NCBI GenBank assembly: GCA_937896235.1
Contig: CALBMX010000045.1
Span: forward strand, 1-64,000
Source: an uncultured bacterium
GTDB lineage: Bacteria > Planctomycetota > UBA1135 > GCA-002686595
DNA length: 64,000 bases
Direction: 5' to 3'
In this document: piece by piece, positions 25,517-34,535 of the stretch
Layout of the letters: each line of letters opens with the position of its first letter
How positions within the stretch are numbered: position 1 is the stretch's first letter
The notes under the pieces: generated by a model
What the model was told of the DNA's origin: nothing
Database searches by the model: none
Seen by the model: only the letters and a program-made list of their open reading frames with translations
Position numbers and translations under genes: made by a program

Positions 25517-27667
25517 CTATGCGCGCGTCGAGACTTCGACGCGCGCATCATTAAAGCACGCATTGCCCCCGAGATCGCTTAGGTGATCGGGAGAAAGGCT
25601 ATTAGAAGACGATCCATTTTCGGTATGCCGCTCCCAAAGGCCCTTCAGCAGGGCGACCGTTCCCGCTGCGGGGCAATCGCGGCCGCCGACTTGCGCCCGC
25701 ACGTGGACCTCACCCTGCTCATTGAACACCCGCACCTTGTCGCCATCCTTGATGCCGCGCGCCTCGGCGTCCTTATCATTCATATAGAGGGGGGCCTGCC
25801 CGCGAAAGGACTCTCCAAACGTAGAGGTGGTCATGCGCCCCATCGCGGGGGAGATCATTGCTAGGGGAAAGGCAGCGGTCGCGGGGTCGGGCTGGTAAAC
25901 ATAGAGACCACCCTTTGCCCCGGATTCCGCCGCACGGGCTCTCGCCTCAGCATCGAGCGCGGCGGGAAACAGATGCATTTTCTGGTCGTCAGTGTTGGGG
26001 AAGTGATCGACAAACGGCATCGAAGCCCGTCCGCTCTCCAGCTCAAATGCGGGAAGCGTGCCACCCGTCTCGCCTAGCACTTCGCGCTGCCTTGAGCTGA
26101 GCTGGGTCTCGTCAAGAATACTTTTGGCCAAGTCGACTTCCGAGGTGCAGTCGCCTGCTTCGGTGAGCCCTAGGGCATCGATCAAGTCGGCGAAAACAGA
26201 GCAGTTGGGCCGCGCGCTAGCCACGGGCTCCATCACTGCGCGTGCATAGGTCAGGAAGGTCGCACCGTAGCCACTTTTGATTTCATCGTGCTCTAGGAAT
26301 GTCGTCGCGGGCAAAATGATGTCCGCGTAGTAATTCGTATCCGCCATCACCTGCTCAAAGACAACGGTGAAGAGATCTTCGCGCTTGAGTCCTGCGCGTA
26401 CCGCGTTCTGATTCGGGAGTGTAGACGCCGCGTTGCAGTTGTAGATAAATGCCAGCGCAGGCGTCGGGCCTCCGTCCAGAACGCTGACGTCCCCGCACAG
26501 CGCTCGGCCGACTTGATTCAAGCTAACCTCCCGCAGATCTAAGACTTTCGGAGCGCGAATAGTCTTCTCCTTCGAGATCGGGATCGCGCGACCGAGGCTA
26601 GCCGTAAGCCCGCCGCCACGAGGCCCGTAAAGGCCGGCAACAGACGCTAATGAGTAAATAGCGGCAAGCGCCGACCCACCATTGCGACTGCGCTCCGGTC
26701 CCCATCCAGCCCGAATGACGGCGGGCTCGCTATCGTGAATCAGCTCGGCAAGGCGCCGGATGTCCGCCGTCGCGAGGCGCGTCTCGGCGGCCGCTCTCTC
26801 GACCGTCCACGGGTCGGCAGCCGCACGCAACTGCTCCACCCCCGTTGTGTATTGCGCGAGAAAATTGTCGTCTTGCCAACCGGCTTGAAAGAAGATCCGA
26901 TGGACTGCAAGCGCAAGGCATAGGTCCGTACCAGGATGAATCGCAAGGTGCAAATCGGCGGAGCGCGCAAGGCCCGTTGAGCGCGGATCGATGACAACCA
27001 GTTTAGCGCCTCGCGACTGGGCTTCCTTGATCGTTGGCACGAGATGCATGCCACTATCCTTTGGATTCTGCCCCCAAATCACGATCAACTTCGAGTGTAC
27101 GTAATCTCTCAAGTCGGTGCCCGGCATCTTGCCCAGCAGCCCCATGAAAGCTGCGCCACTGGAGCTCGCACAAAGTGTACGGGCCAAACGCGACGCCCCG
27201 ATGCGACGCCACAGTCGCTCATCCACCAGTCCTTCCGTCAGCGCACCATTCGAGCCACCGTACGAGACCGGCAAAATCGCCTCTCCCCCAAAGTCGTCTC
27301 TCACACGCTGCATCTCTGCGGCGATCTTCTGGATGGCCTCGGGCCACGTGACCGGCTCGAACTCGGCACCAGGGCCTTTGGGACTTCCAGCTTTGCGGCG
27401 AAGCGGAGTCGACAATCGCTCCGGTGAATGCACCCGGTCTCCAAAAGACCGTACCTTCGAGCAGATCACACCCTTCGTGAACGGATTCACCTCGGAGCCA
27501 GCGACCTTGGTGACACGCGTGCCCTCTGTGGTCTGCTCCAGCGTAACCGTCAAACTACAAATGTCGGGACAATCAAGAGGGCAGTGGCTCGCGCGTTCGA
27601 GCTGGTGCGCTCCATCCATAGGGGTAGTCTGAGAATGAGCAATGGGGGTACTTGTCATACGAGACAT
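25517..27667 (-). CDS. Molybdopterin-dependent oxidoreductase with 4Fe-4S cluster
   Basis: 716 residues of the DMSO reductase/formate dehydrogenase superfamily. N-terminal cluster motif C-P-L-D-C-P-D-I-C with a later Cys (GVICSK); LSTPLRRKAGSPKGPG...FEPVTWPEA is the usual domain I; IWGQNPKDSGMHLVPTI and LVVIDPRSTGLARSADLHLAIHPGTDLCLALA bind the cofactor; PLYMNDKDAEARGIKDGDKVRVFN is the C-terminal cap. There is no Tat signal, so it is probably cytoplasmic. The substrate cannot be assigned. No Sec or Cys ligand to Mo was identified with confidence. The Mog gene at 52758 supplies a step of cofactor synthesis. Confidence 0.87.
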   Translation of the reverse strand: MSRMTSTPIAHSQTTPMDGAHQLERASHCPLDCPDICSLTVTLEQTTEGTRVTKVAGSEVNPFTKGVICSKVRSFGDRVHSPERLSTPLRRKAGSPKGPGAEFEPVTWPEAIQKIAAEMQRVRDDFGGEAILPVSYGGSNGALTEGLVDERLWRRIGASRLARTLCASSSGAAFMGLLGKMPGTDLRDYVHSKLIVIWGQNPKDSGMHLVPTIKEAQSRGAKLVVIDPRSTGLARSADLHLAIHPGTDLCLALAVHRIFFQAGWQDDNFLAQYTTGVEQLRAAADPWTVERAAAETRLATADIRRLAELIHDSEPAVIRAGWGPERSRNGGSALAAIYSLASVAGLYGPRGGGLTASLGRAIPISKEKTIRAPKVLDLREVSLNQVGRALCGDVSVLDGGPTPALAFIYNCNAASTLPNQNAVRAGLKREDLFTVVFEQVMADTNYYADIILPATTFLEHDEIKSGYGATFLTYARAVMEPVASARPNCSVFADLIDALGLTEAGDCTSEVDLAKSILDETQLSSRQREVLGETGGTLPAFELESGRASMPFVDHFPNTDDQKMHLFPAALDAEARARAAESGAKGGLYVYQPDPATAAFPLAMISPAMGRMTTSTFGESFRGQAPLYMNDKDAEARGIKDGDKVRVFNEQGEVHVRAQVGGRDCPAAGTVALLKGLWERHTENGSSSNSLSPDHLSDLGGNACFNDARVEVSTRA

Positions 27668-27760
27668 GATAATTCCTGGTCATTCCAAAGGGGTAAATCC
27701 ACTTGCAGTTCTTCACGAATAGGAATGGATGCCGAGTGCAATCCGGGTTCTGATCTTGCC

Positions 27761-28396
27761 ATGAACTCCTTGGATTCGGTCCGCCCCGCAGCCTCCCCAC
27801 GTTTAGCCTCTGCCCTACTCGCGATTGTCTTGGGAACACTTTTGTGGTCCGGAGTCGGTCCGACCGAACGCTACACATGGCTTCTTGAGATCGTCCCCAT
27901 TGTGATTGGAGCGCCCCTCGCGCTAATGACCTACGGGGAGTTCCCCCTGACGCGCACAACGATGCTAGCCATTGCTGGTTATAGCGTCGTGCTTCTGATC
28001 GGCGGGCACTACACCTATGCCGCGGCCCCGCCGGGAGAGTGGCTGCGCGATCTGTTTGGGCTCGAGCGAAATCACTACGATCGCTTCGGCCATCTCTTGC
28101 AGGGGTTAGTTCCCGCGCTGTTGGGCCGCGAACTTCTTCTACGGAAAACGGGATTGCGGCCGGGCGCATGGCTACTGCTCGTTTGCACTGCGTTGGGTCT
28201 GGCGACCTCCGCGCTTTACGAGATTTTGGAGTGGCCGGCGACGCTTGTTGCGAGTGCGCTGACGGGCGAGGGAAGCGAGGGTTTCTTAGAGACGCAAGGA
28301 GATCTCTTCGACTCCACAAAAGACATGCTGCTCGCACTTATGGGAGCGCTCTTTGGGCAGTTAATTTTCGCCCGCACCCAGGACCGTCAGCTGTAA
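27761..28396 (+). CDS. DUF2238 integral membrane protein (YjdF-like)
   Basis: About 211 residues from ATG 27761 (an alternative ATG at 27725 adds 12 residues). At least five hydrophobic helices (ALLAIVLGTLLW, WLLEIVPIVIGAPLALM, TMLAIAGYSVVLLIGG, GAWLLLVCTALGLATSALYEI, MLLALMGALFGQLIF). The conserved HYTYAAAP...NHYDRFGHLLQG and LYEILEW...GDLFDSTKDML motifs of DUF2238 are clear. Function unknown. Divergent from the molybdopterin oxidoreductase (93 bp gap). Confidence 0.85.
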   Translation: MNSLDSVRPAASPRLASALLAIVLGTLLWSGVGPTERYTWLLEIVPIVIGAPLALMTYGEFPLTRTTMLAIAGYSVVLLIGGHYTYAAAPPGEWLRDLFGLERNHYDRFGHLLQGLVPALLGRELLLRKTGLRPGAWLLLVCTALGLATSALYEILEWPATLVASALTGEGSEGFLETQGDLFDSTKDMLLALMGALFGQLIFARTQDRQL

Positions 28397-28404
28397 GTGA
28401 GCCC

Positions 28405-28430
28405 GCGGCACCGCAAAAATGCGGCGCCGC
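28405..28430. terminator. Hairpin between convergent genes
   Basis: GCGGCACCGCA (28405-28415), AAAA loop, TGCGGCGCCGC (28420-28430): an 11-bp stem with one mismatch, located between the convergent DUF2238 and cytochrome c genes. There is no T-run on either side, so termination is inferred from position. Confidence 0.5.
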
Positions 28431-28449
28431 AGGACCCGTTGGCTGGGAG

Positions 28450-28821
28450 CTACTTCTTCAAGCTGCGGATATAGGTGACGACCTTATCGAGGTCGTCTGC
28501 CTTATCCTTTAGGCCTGGGTTCGGAGGCATCAAGGGACTCAGGCCGTTGGCGGCTCCGCCTTCGAGGATCACCTTCTTGATCTGCTCGTCTGTGACGGAG
28601 TCCTGCCAGGTCGCGTCGCTGTACTGACGAGGCTTGGGGTTAAGGGCTGCGGCGGCAGCGCCGTCACCCATACCCGTTTCGCCGTGGCATGCGACACAGC
28701 CCATGCTGTTGAAGATCGCCTTGCCGGCCTGGATTGCGGCGGTATCGACGGTAGGGGTATCAGAGCCGCCGCAAGCAACCGCGATCAGCGGGAGGGCGAG
28801 TAGGATGGCAAACTTTTTCAT
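28450..28821 (-). CDS. Monoheme cytochrome c lipoprotein
   Basis: 123 residues from ATG 28821. A lipobox (LIAVACGG, Cys ~17) is followed by one class I cytochrome c domain with the heme site C-V-A-C-H (~42-46), a GAAAAALNPKPRQYSD segment and the distal Met in LMPPNPGL. Expected to be an envelope electron carrier; it could feed or drain the nearby multiheme complex, but it is not in that operon. The longer frame to 28992 lacks the lipobox at its start and is rejected. Confidence 0.93.
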   Translation of the reverse strand: MKKFAILLALPLIAVACGGSDTPTVDTAAIQAGKAIFNSMGCVACHGETGMGDGAAAAALNPKPRQYSDATWQDSVTDEQIKKVILEGGAANGLSPLMPPNPGLKDKADDLDKVVTYIRSLKK

Positions 28822-29017
28822 GGCTTGGGGGATATGGTTTGTGTTCTTAGGAATTGCGTTCGCAATGATTTGAGGCAACAGTTTACTGGCCTTGAAGGTA
28901 GGTTTCCCCCGGCGTATCCATATATTCCAAAAGGGTTGCCAAGACTTCACCCCGGGATATGAGAATAGCTCCTCCCCTTCCCCCACTTGCACGGGCCTCT
29001 ACCGATTGCCTTTTCCC

Positions 29018-30010
29018 ATGACTGCCGAAATCACCTCCGAAAGTGCCGCGATTCGCGCCTTTATTGACCGCCATTTTCACCACTTCAACTCCGCGTCGCT
29101 CAAAGACGCGGCGCGCGGCTGGATCGATCTCCTAGAGGGCGGCCACCGCATGTTCATGACGATGGCTGGTGCGATGAGCACGGCCGAGCTTGGCATATCG
29201 CTGGCGGATATGATTCGCGCAGACAAGCTCCACGGCATGAGCCTTACGGGCGCTAACTTGGAAGAAGACGTGTTCAATTTGGTCGCCCACGACTTTTACG
29301 AGCGTGTCCCCAACTATCGTGAGCTCTCAGCGCAGGACGAGGCGGACCTCCTTGCCCGCCATATGAATCGCGTCACCGACACGTGTATTCCTGAAGCCGA
29401 GGCGATGCGCCGCATCGAGGCCGAAGTCCTCAAGCTCTGGATGGACGCCGACGCAAAAGGCGAGCGATACTTCCCCCACGAGTTCATGTACAAGCTCCTG
29501 CTCAGCGGCGTGCTTGAGGGCTCCTACCAAATCGATCCAAAGAACTCTTGGCTCCTCGCTGCGGCCAAGAAGGGCCTCCCCCTCTTTGTACCCGGCTGGG
29601 AAGACTCAACGATGGGCAACATGTACGCCGCCGCCGTCCACCGTGGCGACGTCAAGAACGTTCACACCGTGCGGACGGGCATCGAGTACATGATGCACTT
29701 GATCACTTGGTACCAGGAGATGACCACCGATTGCGGGCTTGGCTTTTTCCAGATAGGTGGCGGCATCGCGGGCGATTTCCCGATTTGCGTCGTCCCCCTA
29801 ATTCAGCAAGACTTGGAGACCGACGTGCGCGTTTGGGAGTATTTTTGCCAAATCTCAGACAGCACCACAAGCTACGGCTCCTACTCGGGCGCCGTTCCCA
29901 ATGAGAAAATCACCTGGGGAAAACTCGCTCCAGGAACACCAAAGTTCATTATTGAGAGCGACGCATCGATTGTCGCGCCGCTCCTGTTTCACTACGTGCT
30001 AGCAGAGTAA
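29018..30010 (+). CDS. Deoxyhypusine synthase-like protein
   Basis: 330 residues from ATG 29018. Full-length deoxyhypusine synthase fold: MAGAMSTAELGISLADMIRA, SLTGANLEEDVFNLVAHD, FVPGWEDSTMGNM, GFFQIGGGIAGDFPICVVPL and SYSGAVPNEKITWGKL. The catalytic Lys of eukaryotic enzymes falls in a W-G-K motif, present here as Lys302. Bacteria lack eIF5A, so such proteins are thought to make or modify polyamines (for example homospermidine) using NAD and spermidine. Activity is inferred. Convergent with the next gene, 7 bp apart. Confidence 0.9.
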   Translation: MTAEITSESAAIRAFIDRHFHHFNSASLKDAARGWIDLLEGGHRMFMTMAGAMSTAELGISLADMIRADKLHGMSLTGANLEEDVFNLVAHDFYERVPNYRELSAQDEADLLARHMNRVTDTCIPEAEAMRRIEAEVLKLWMDADAKGERYFPHEFMYKLLLSGVLEGSYQIDPKNSWLLAAAKKGLPLFVPGWEDSTMGNMYAAAVHRGDVKNVHTVRTGIEYMMHLITWYQEMTTDCGLGFFQIGGGIAGDFPICVVPLIQQDLETDVRVWEYFCQISDSTTSYGSYSGAVPNEKITWGKLAPGTPKFIIESDASIVAPLLFHYVLAE

Positions 30011-30017
30011 ACCCGAG

Positions 30018-30593
30018 CTAGCTACAGGACCCGCCACCGCAGCAGTTGGACTGCGGTGCTGCGGGTGCTGGGCCATCACTCTCGCCCTGTAAGTGCTTGT
30101 GCACCATGGCCGCCTCGGACTCCTCCTCGGCAGTGAATCGATACTCCTCCGGCATGCGATCGGCGTGACGGCAGACGCGCTGATAATAGTCCTCGATCTC
30201 GATGCCCAGCACCGCCGCCCCAAACAGCTCCGCCTCGACCTGGGTCACAATATCGAGATAGTTCACCGAGGGGATGTGGTAGAGCGAGAGAGCCACGAGC
30301 GCGTCTTCATCGGTTTGGAAGCACGGCCGAATCAGCAGCTGAAATCCCTCCGTGGCCTTGTCGCCCTTAGGCCTCGGGATAGCGAACTCGCCCTTCATAA
30401 GGCCTTCATTCGTAAAGACAACCTCCACAGGAAACCGCACGATGTCGCGGTCTTCGAAGATCTCAAGCAAGGTCTTCCAGCTCAGGTGATCGCCTTCGAT
30501 AGCGTACTTCTCGCGACAGGCGTCCGCGCGTCCGACTAGATGTCCGCGGAGGGCAGCGTAGCCGTCCTGCTCAGTGGGTTGAATGCGTTTCAT
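30018..30593 (-). CDS. Conserved hypothetical protein with Cys-rich C-terminal tail
   Basis: 191 residues from ATG 30593. Not recognised. It has no signal peptide; it is acidic and looks globular (FPVEVVFTNEGLMKGEFAIP, YHIPSVNYLDIVTQVEAELFG). It ends in SNCCGGGSCS, a Cys/Gly tail like those seen on metal-binding or metal-delivery proteins. Just downstream on the same strand lies the convergent deoxyhypusine-synthase-like gene. The adjacent multiheme operon upstream is separated by a hairpin, so it is probably a separate unit. Confidence 0.72.
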   Translation of the reverse strand: MKRIQPTEQDGYAALRGHLVGRADACREKYAIEGDHLSWKTLLEIFEDRDIVRFPVEVVFTNEGLMKGEFAIPRPKGDKATEGFQLLIRPCFQTDEDALVALSLYHIPSVNYLDIVTQVEAELFGAAVLGIEIEDYYQRVCRHADRMPEEYRFTAEEESEAAMVHKHLQGESDGPAPAAPQSNCCGGGSCS

Positions 30594-30643
30594 AGCTGTG
30601 ATTCTCGGTTTGAGAGGGGGGGGCAGCGCTGCGAAGTACAAAC

Positions 30644-30679
30644 GAGAAGGGCCCCGGTACTAGTACCGGAGCCTCTCTC
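30644..30679 (-). terminator. Hairpin closing the multiheme operon
   Basis: A long imperfect inverted repeat: GAGAAGGGCCCCGGTAC (30644-30660) pairs with GTACCGGAGCCTCTCTC (30663-30679) around a 2-base loop, with two mismatches. It lies 22 bp past the stop of the octaheme cytochrome gene. The following minus-strand bases are only weakly T-rich. Confidence 0.65.
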
Positions 30680-30700
30680 TTCATGTCTACGGCCTACACG

Positions 30701-32164
30701 TTATTTGTAGCGGTCCGTGAATTCTTTGCGCTCACCGTCGCGGCGCGCCTTCTCTTCGGGATCCATCAGACCGAGGTACCACTTGTGGTTCTCGGAGTTC
30801 AGGACCTCATCGATCACCTTCGTAAGATTCTCGGCAGCTGCGACTTTGTCCACGTCGCCAGAGTTCATGCCCTGCTCGACCAGCTCTTCGAGCTCGGGAA
30901 GCAGGTGCGTGTAGAAGTTGCGACCAAGCTCGTACGTGCCATGCCAGTGGGTGTAATCCGGACCCATCATTGATGCCCCGTGACGTGCGCGACGCCCTTC
31001 GTGGTGCCACAGTTCGAACCAGATGAAGTCGATCTTGTTGGAGAACTTAACCGGCTTGAGCAGCGGGGCCGCAGCCGCCATCAGCTCAATACCCGGCTTG
31101 CCATACTTCTCGTTATACAGCTCGATAAGGCCATCGTACTGAACGTACCAGTTCTCAACCCAACCCCCAGCGTGGCATGCGGAGCAGACATCTTGCATAT
31201 TGCGACGGCGCTCTTTCCAATTGACATCCGCGCCGGGCAGGCCCATTTTTGCGTCGGAGACTTCGGGCCGAATCGAGACGATCGGACGGTTGTTCCAGCT
31301 GATGCGCATCCCGACGTCGTGGGTCACGCCTTGCTTCTTTGTCGCGGACATATGGCAGGTCGCGCAAGTGGGCGCAGCGGTGTAGTCCTCACCGACAATC
31401 CACTTGGGGCTCTCCATGTTCATGTCGTTGATGTTGGCTGCAAACGCGATACCGTGCTTGGACTCCTCGTAGATCTCCTTTTGGGGGTGATCCGGGCCCA
31501 AGTGGCACTTGCCACAGGTGTCGGGGTGCCGGGCCTGCTCGACGGAGAACTCGTGACGTTGGTGGCATGCTGAGCAAGAGCCAACCGACCCGTCTGGGTT
31601 GTGCCGTCCGATCCCCGTATTGGGCCAAGTTGCCGGGTCCAGGGTACCGTCTGAGTTCACCTTAACTTCGGTTCCGTGGCACTGCCAGCAGCCGTTGACA
31701 GCTGCGGCAGAGGTGCCGTGCGGGAATGCCTCGGTGACGAAACCGCTGTTACCCTCAACGACCTCAGCAAGAAGGTTGTCCAGGGAGCCAAGGATACGTC
31801 CGGCGGCAGCGTGGTGCGAGCCGGCGAACTCTTCGACTTCCTTGGAGTGGCAGTTTGCGCAGTCGGCGGGACTGACGATGATCGCGATGTTGAAATCGTA
31901 GTGATCAAATACATCGACGTCCGTGCGGTCCGCTTTATGGCACTCGAAGCAGCCGACGTTTGCGCGATAGTGTTTGCTGTCGCCCCACTGCTCGTACAGA
32001 GCTGGGGTCTCCTTGCGGTGACAATCGATGCACTCTTGGGTCTCTTCGCTAATTTCAGCAGGACCAAAGGCCTGGATAGCGGTGACTGGCGGGCCGGGTA
32101 AAGCTGAGGACCACGTGCTTAATGCAACGCCGGCGGCGAGCAACAAGGCAAGATGAAGTTTCAT
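30701..32164 (-). CDS. Octaheme cytochrome c, hydroxylamine oxidoreductase-like
   Basis: 487 residues from ATG 32164, with a signal peptide (LALLLAAGVALSTWSSA). Eight heme sites in order: CIDCH, CFECH, CANCH, CWQCH, CSACH, CGKCH, CATCH, CSACH. The C-terminal part has WHHEGRRARHGASMMGPDY and THWHGTYELGRNFY, strongly like HAO-family proteins. Family members either oxidise hydroxylamine/hydrazine or, when coupled to quinol, reduce nitrite or hydroxylamine to ammonia. The upstream NrfD, Fe-S and tetraheme genes point to the reductive direction. Whether the Tyr that cross-links the P460 heme is present needs an alignment. Last gene of the operon, 65 bp after NrfD. Confidence 0.9.
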   Translation of the reverse strand: MKLHLALLLAAGVALSTWSSALPGPPVTAIQAFGPAEISEETQECIDCHRKETPALYEQWGDSKHYRANVGCFECHKADRTDVDVFDHYDFNIAIIVSPADCANCHSKEVEEFAGSHHAAAGRILGSLDNLLAEVVEGNSGFVTEAFPHGTSAAAVNGCWQCHGTEVKVNSDGTLDPATWPNTGIGRHNPDGSVGSCSACHQRHEFSVEQARHPDTCGKCHLGPDHPQKEIYEESKHGIAFAANINDMNMESPKWIVGEDYTAAPTCATCHMSATKKQGVTHDVGMRISWNNRPIVSIRPEVSDAKMGLPGADVNWKERRRNMQDVCSACHAGGWVENWYVQYDGLIELYNEKYGKPGIELMAAAAPLLKPVKFSNKIDFIWFELWHHEGRRARHGASMMGPDYTHWHGTYELGRNFYTHLLPELEELVEQGMNSGDVDKVAAAENLTKVIDEVLNSENHKWYLGLMDPEEKARRDGERKEFTDRYK

Positions 32165-32229
32165 GGTATTGGGTAAGGGGGATAAGGAGAAAACCGAGAA
32201 CGAAGAGCTACGCGCCCTGATCGACACGA

Positions 32230-33450
32230 TCAGGAGAACGAATCCGTGGAGTAGAGCTTGTTCTTGGTGAGTTCACCCGAGAGCACTGGGATGGTGACTC
32301 GGACAAGGATGGTGAAGAGCAAGAGCCCTGCGGCCCAGATCCCGAAGCAGACAAGCGTCTCATTCAGAGTCGGGACGTATTCAAAAACCTCACCAAGGGG
32401 CGTCGGGATGAAGCCCGGAACGATGAGTCCCATACCCTTCTCAATCCAGATGCCAACAATCATCGCACCGCAGGCCGGAGCGTAGAAGACGACGCGTCTT
32501 TTGAAGGGTGAGTAAAGAACAACAAGCGCAAATGTGTTGAGCGCAATCGCTGTCCAGATCCAAGGCACAAGGGCGTGTTTGCCGCCAAGGCCCTCGAAGA
32601 GATAGTGGGCCGAGGCCGCGTGCGTTGAGTCGGTGTAGAACTCGGTAAAGACCTCGCAGCCGAGTAAGAACATGTTGATCGTCAGTGCGACCGTGATAAT
32701 CCCTCGCAGGGTCTGAAGAGCTGCACGAGGCACGTCGTATTTTGTAAACCTGTTGATCACAAGCAACGTCAACACCAAGAAGGCAGGCCCGGCTGCGAAA
32801 GCCGACGCCAGGAAACGCGGAGCGAGGACGGCGGAGTTCCAGAAGGGACGACCGCCCAGTCCCGAGTACAGAAACGCTGTAACTGTGTGGATGCTAAAGG
32901 CCCAAAAGATCGCCAAGAACACAAACGGGATGTAGAAGGCCTTTCCCGGTTTGCGCTCGTTATAGGCGCACCAAATGAGGTATCCGCAGATGTGCAGGTT
33001 AAGGGCCAAGTAGCCATTCAGCACAATCACATCCCATGTCAACACGGAGATCGGCCAGTTGAAACGCATGAATAGGTGCAGGCCTCTGTCGGGCCGCCCC
33101 ATGTCCGCCATGATGAACATCAGGCACATCGTCACGGCCGCGACGGCGAGCAGCTCCCCAAAAATCACCAGGTCGTGGAGGTCCTTGTTCTTATAGACGT
33201 ACACCGGAATGACCAGCATCACGGCGGCTGCCGCCATACCCACTAGGAAGGTGAAGTTCGCGATGTACAACCCCCAGGAGACCTGGTCGGTCATACCCGT
33301 CGTCGCCAGTCCACCAACGGCCTGCTTGGCCCACGCGTTGAGCCCGATCAGGGCAACAACACTCAGGAAAAGCATCCAAAACTTGTAGAGCTTGGTGCCT
33401 ACAAAGCTCAGGCGAAAACAGCGCTGCAGAAATCTTGTGTACTCCCTCAC
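32230..33450 (-). CDS. NrfD/DsrP-type polytopic quinol-reacting membrane subunit
   Basis: 406 residues with about ten hydrophobic helices, for example FWMLFLSVVALIGLNAWA, GLYIANFTFLVGMAAAAVML, LAVAAVTMCLMFIMADMGRP and TLLVINRF. The MADMGRPDRGLHLF segment is the usual NrfD/DsrP signature near the quinone side. It should pass electrons between the quinone pool and the Fe-S subunit in the inner membrane. Its start overlaps the end of the Fe-S gene by 4 bp (translational coupling). Confidence 0.9.
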   Translation of the reverse strand: MREYTRFLQRCFRLSFVGTKLYKFWMLFLSVVALIGLNAWAKQAVGGLATTGMTDQVSWGLYIANFTFLVGMAAAAVMLVIPVYVYKNKDLHDLVIFGELLAVAAVTMCLMFIMADMGRPDRGLHLFMRFNWPISVLTWDVIVLNGYLALNLHICGYLIWCAYNERKPGKAFYIPFVFLAIFWAFSIHTVTAFLYSGLGGRPFWNSAVLAPRFLASAFAAGPAFLVLTLLVINRFTKYDVPRAALQTLRGIITVALTINMFLLGCEVFTEFYTDSTHAASAHYLFEGLGGKHALVPWIWTAIALNTFALVVLYSPFKRRVVFYAPACGAMIVGIWIEKGMGLIVPGFIPTPLGEVFEYVPTLNETLVCFGIWAAGLLLFTILVRVTIPVLSGELTKNKLYSTDSFS

Positions 33451-34535
33451 TTGGGCTCTCCTTTGGAGGCACCGTGGGTGCGGGTGATCTCAGGCATGCC
33501 TGGCATTCCTTCGAAGCTTTTCTGGGAGCTGTCTTGAGGGTAGCGCTCGTCGAAATAATAGAAGAAGCGCGGGTTGGTCCCCAGCTCTTCCTTAAGAACG
33601 AAGACACGTTTTGTTTTTAGGATCTGAGCCACCTCGCTTGTCGAATCCAGGATGTTGCCGAACTTGCGCGCGCCAACAGGGCAGACCTCTAAACACGCGG
33701 GCATCTTGCCCTCACGCGTCCGGTGCAGGCAGAAAGTGCACTTCTCCACAACGCCAACAGGGCGTGGGCGGTTACTGAGGTAGTTGACCTCGAGCTGCTC
33801 GCCTTTCGCCTCCGCAGCATCCTTTTTCGCGATGAGCTCTTCCTTGGGGATCGTCGGCTCGGCAAAGTTGAAACGACGCGCCCAGTAGGGGCAGGCTGCT
33901 TCACAGTAGCGGCAGCCGATGCACCAGTCGTAGTCGACCACAGTGATGCCATCAGGCTCCGTCCATGTCGCCTCAACCGGGCATACCTTCGTGCACGGTG
34001 GATCGTCACACTGGTGGCACTGAATCGGCATGTAGAAGTGATCCTCGTCAGGCACTGTCGGGCGGTCGTAGTGGTGGTTGCCCTTTTCAATGTCAAGTGT
34101 GCCCTTGGGCATCTCCAGCACGCGGATGTACTGGATCTCGGGAGAGCGCGACTGGTTGTTCTCCTGGACGCATGCATGGACACATTTACGACAGCCAACA
34201 CAGCGACTGAGGTTCAAGGCGTAGACGAATTCAACGCCGTCGACGGGCTTGATGTCACGGGCGACAACATCCACGTCAAAGCGGCGCTTCACATCGGATT
34301 CGATGCGCGCGAGAGACGCCTTCATGTCGTCTGCGCTCATCTCTTTGTAGTGCTTTTGTAGGAAGCCTTCTACGCCGCCCAAAGTGTCGACATCAAAGTC
34401 TGCCAGGGGCTTTAGAGCTGAGACAAACGCCCCCATCCCCGCGACGACTTGTACACCCGATCGCAGGAAATTTCGGCGGGTGCTTGGTCGTGCCAACATG
34501 GAATCGATTGGTGATTGTGTATTTGTGCTCATCAC
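33447..34535 (-). CDS. Tat-exported Fe-S subunit with ferredoxin-type clusters
   Basis: 362 residues with a twin-arginine signal (STRRNFLRSGVQVVAGMGA). Cys motifs for four 4Fe-4S clusters follow: CVGCRKCVHAC, CHQCDDPPCTKVCP, CIGCRYCEAACPY, and CTFCLHR with CLEVCPVGA. This is the NrfC/DsrO/HybA-type electron-transfer subunit that works with NrfD in the periplasm. It sits between the tetraheme cytochrome and NrfD genes with 4-bp overlaps on both sides, showing that the three are made together. Confidence 0.92.
   Translation of the reverse strand: MMSTNTQSPIDSMLARPSTRRNFLRSGVQVVAGMGAFVSALKPLADFDVDTLGGVEGFLQKHYKEMSADDMKASLARIESDVKRRFDVDVVARDIKPVDGVEFVYALNLSRCVGCRKCVHACVQENNQSRSPEIQYIRVLEMPKGTLDIEKGNHHYDRPTVPDEDHFYMPIQCHQCDDPPCTKVCPVEATWTEPDGITVVDYDWCIGCRYCEAACPYWARRFNFAEPTIPKEELIAKKDAAEAKGEQLEVNYLSNRPRPVGVVEKCTFCLHRTREGKMPACLEVCPVGARKFGNILDSTSEVAQILKTKRVFVLKEELGTNPRFFYYFDERYPQDSSQKSFEGMPGMPEITRTHGASKGEPK

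Noticed and set aside
25517-27667. Search for a selenocysteine codon in the molybdopterin oxidoreductase, given the selenoprotein candidate
   Set aside because: The frame is open throughout without an in-frame TGA, so no Sec ligand can be claimed.
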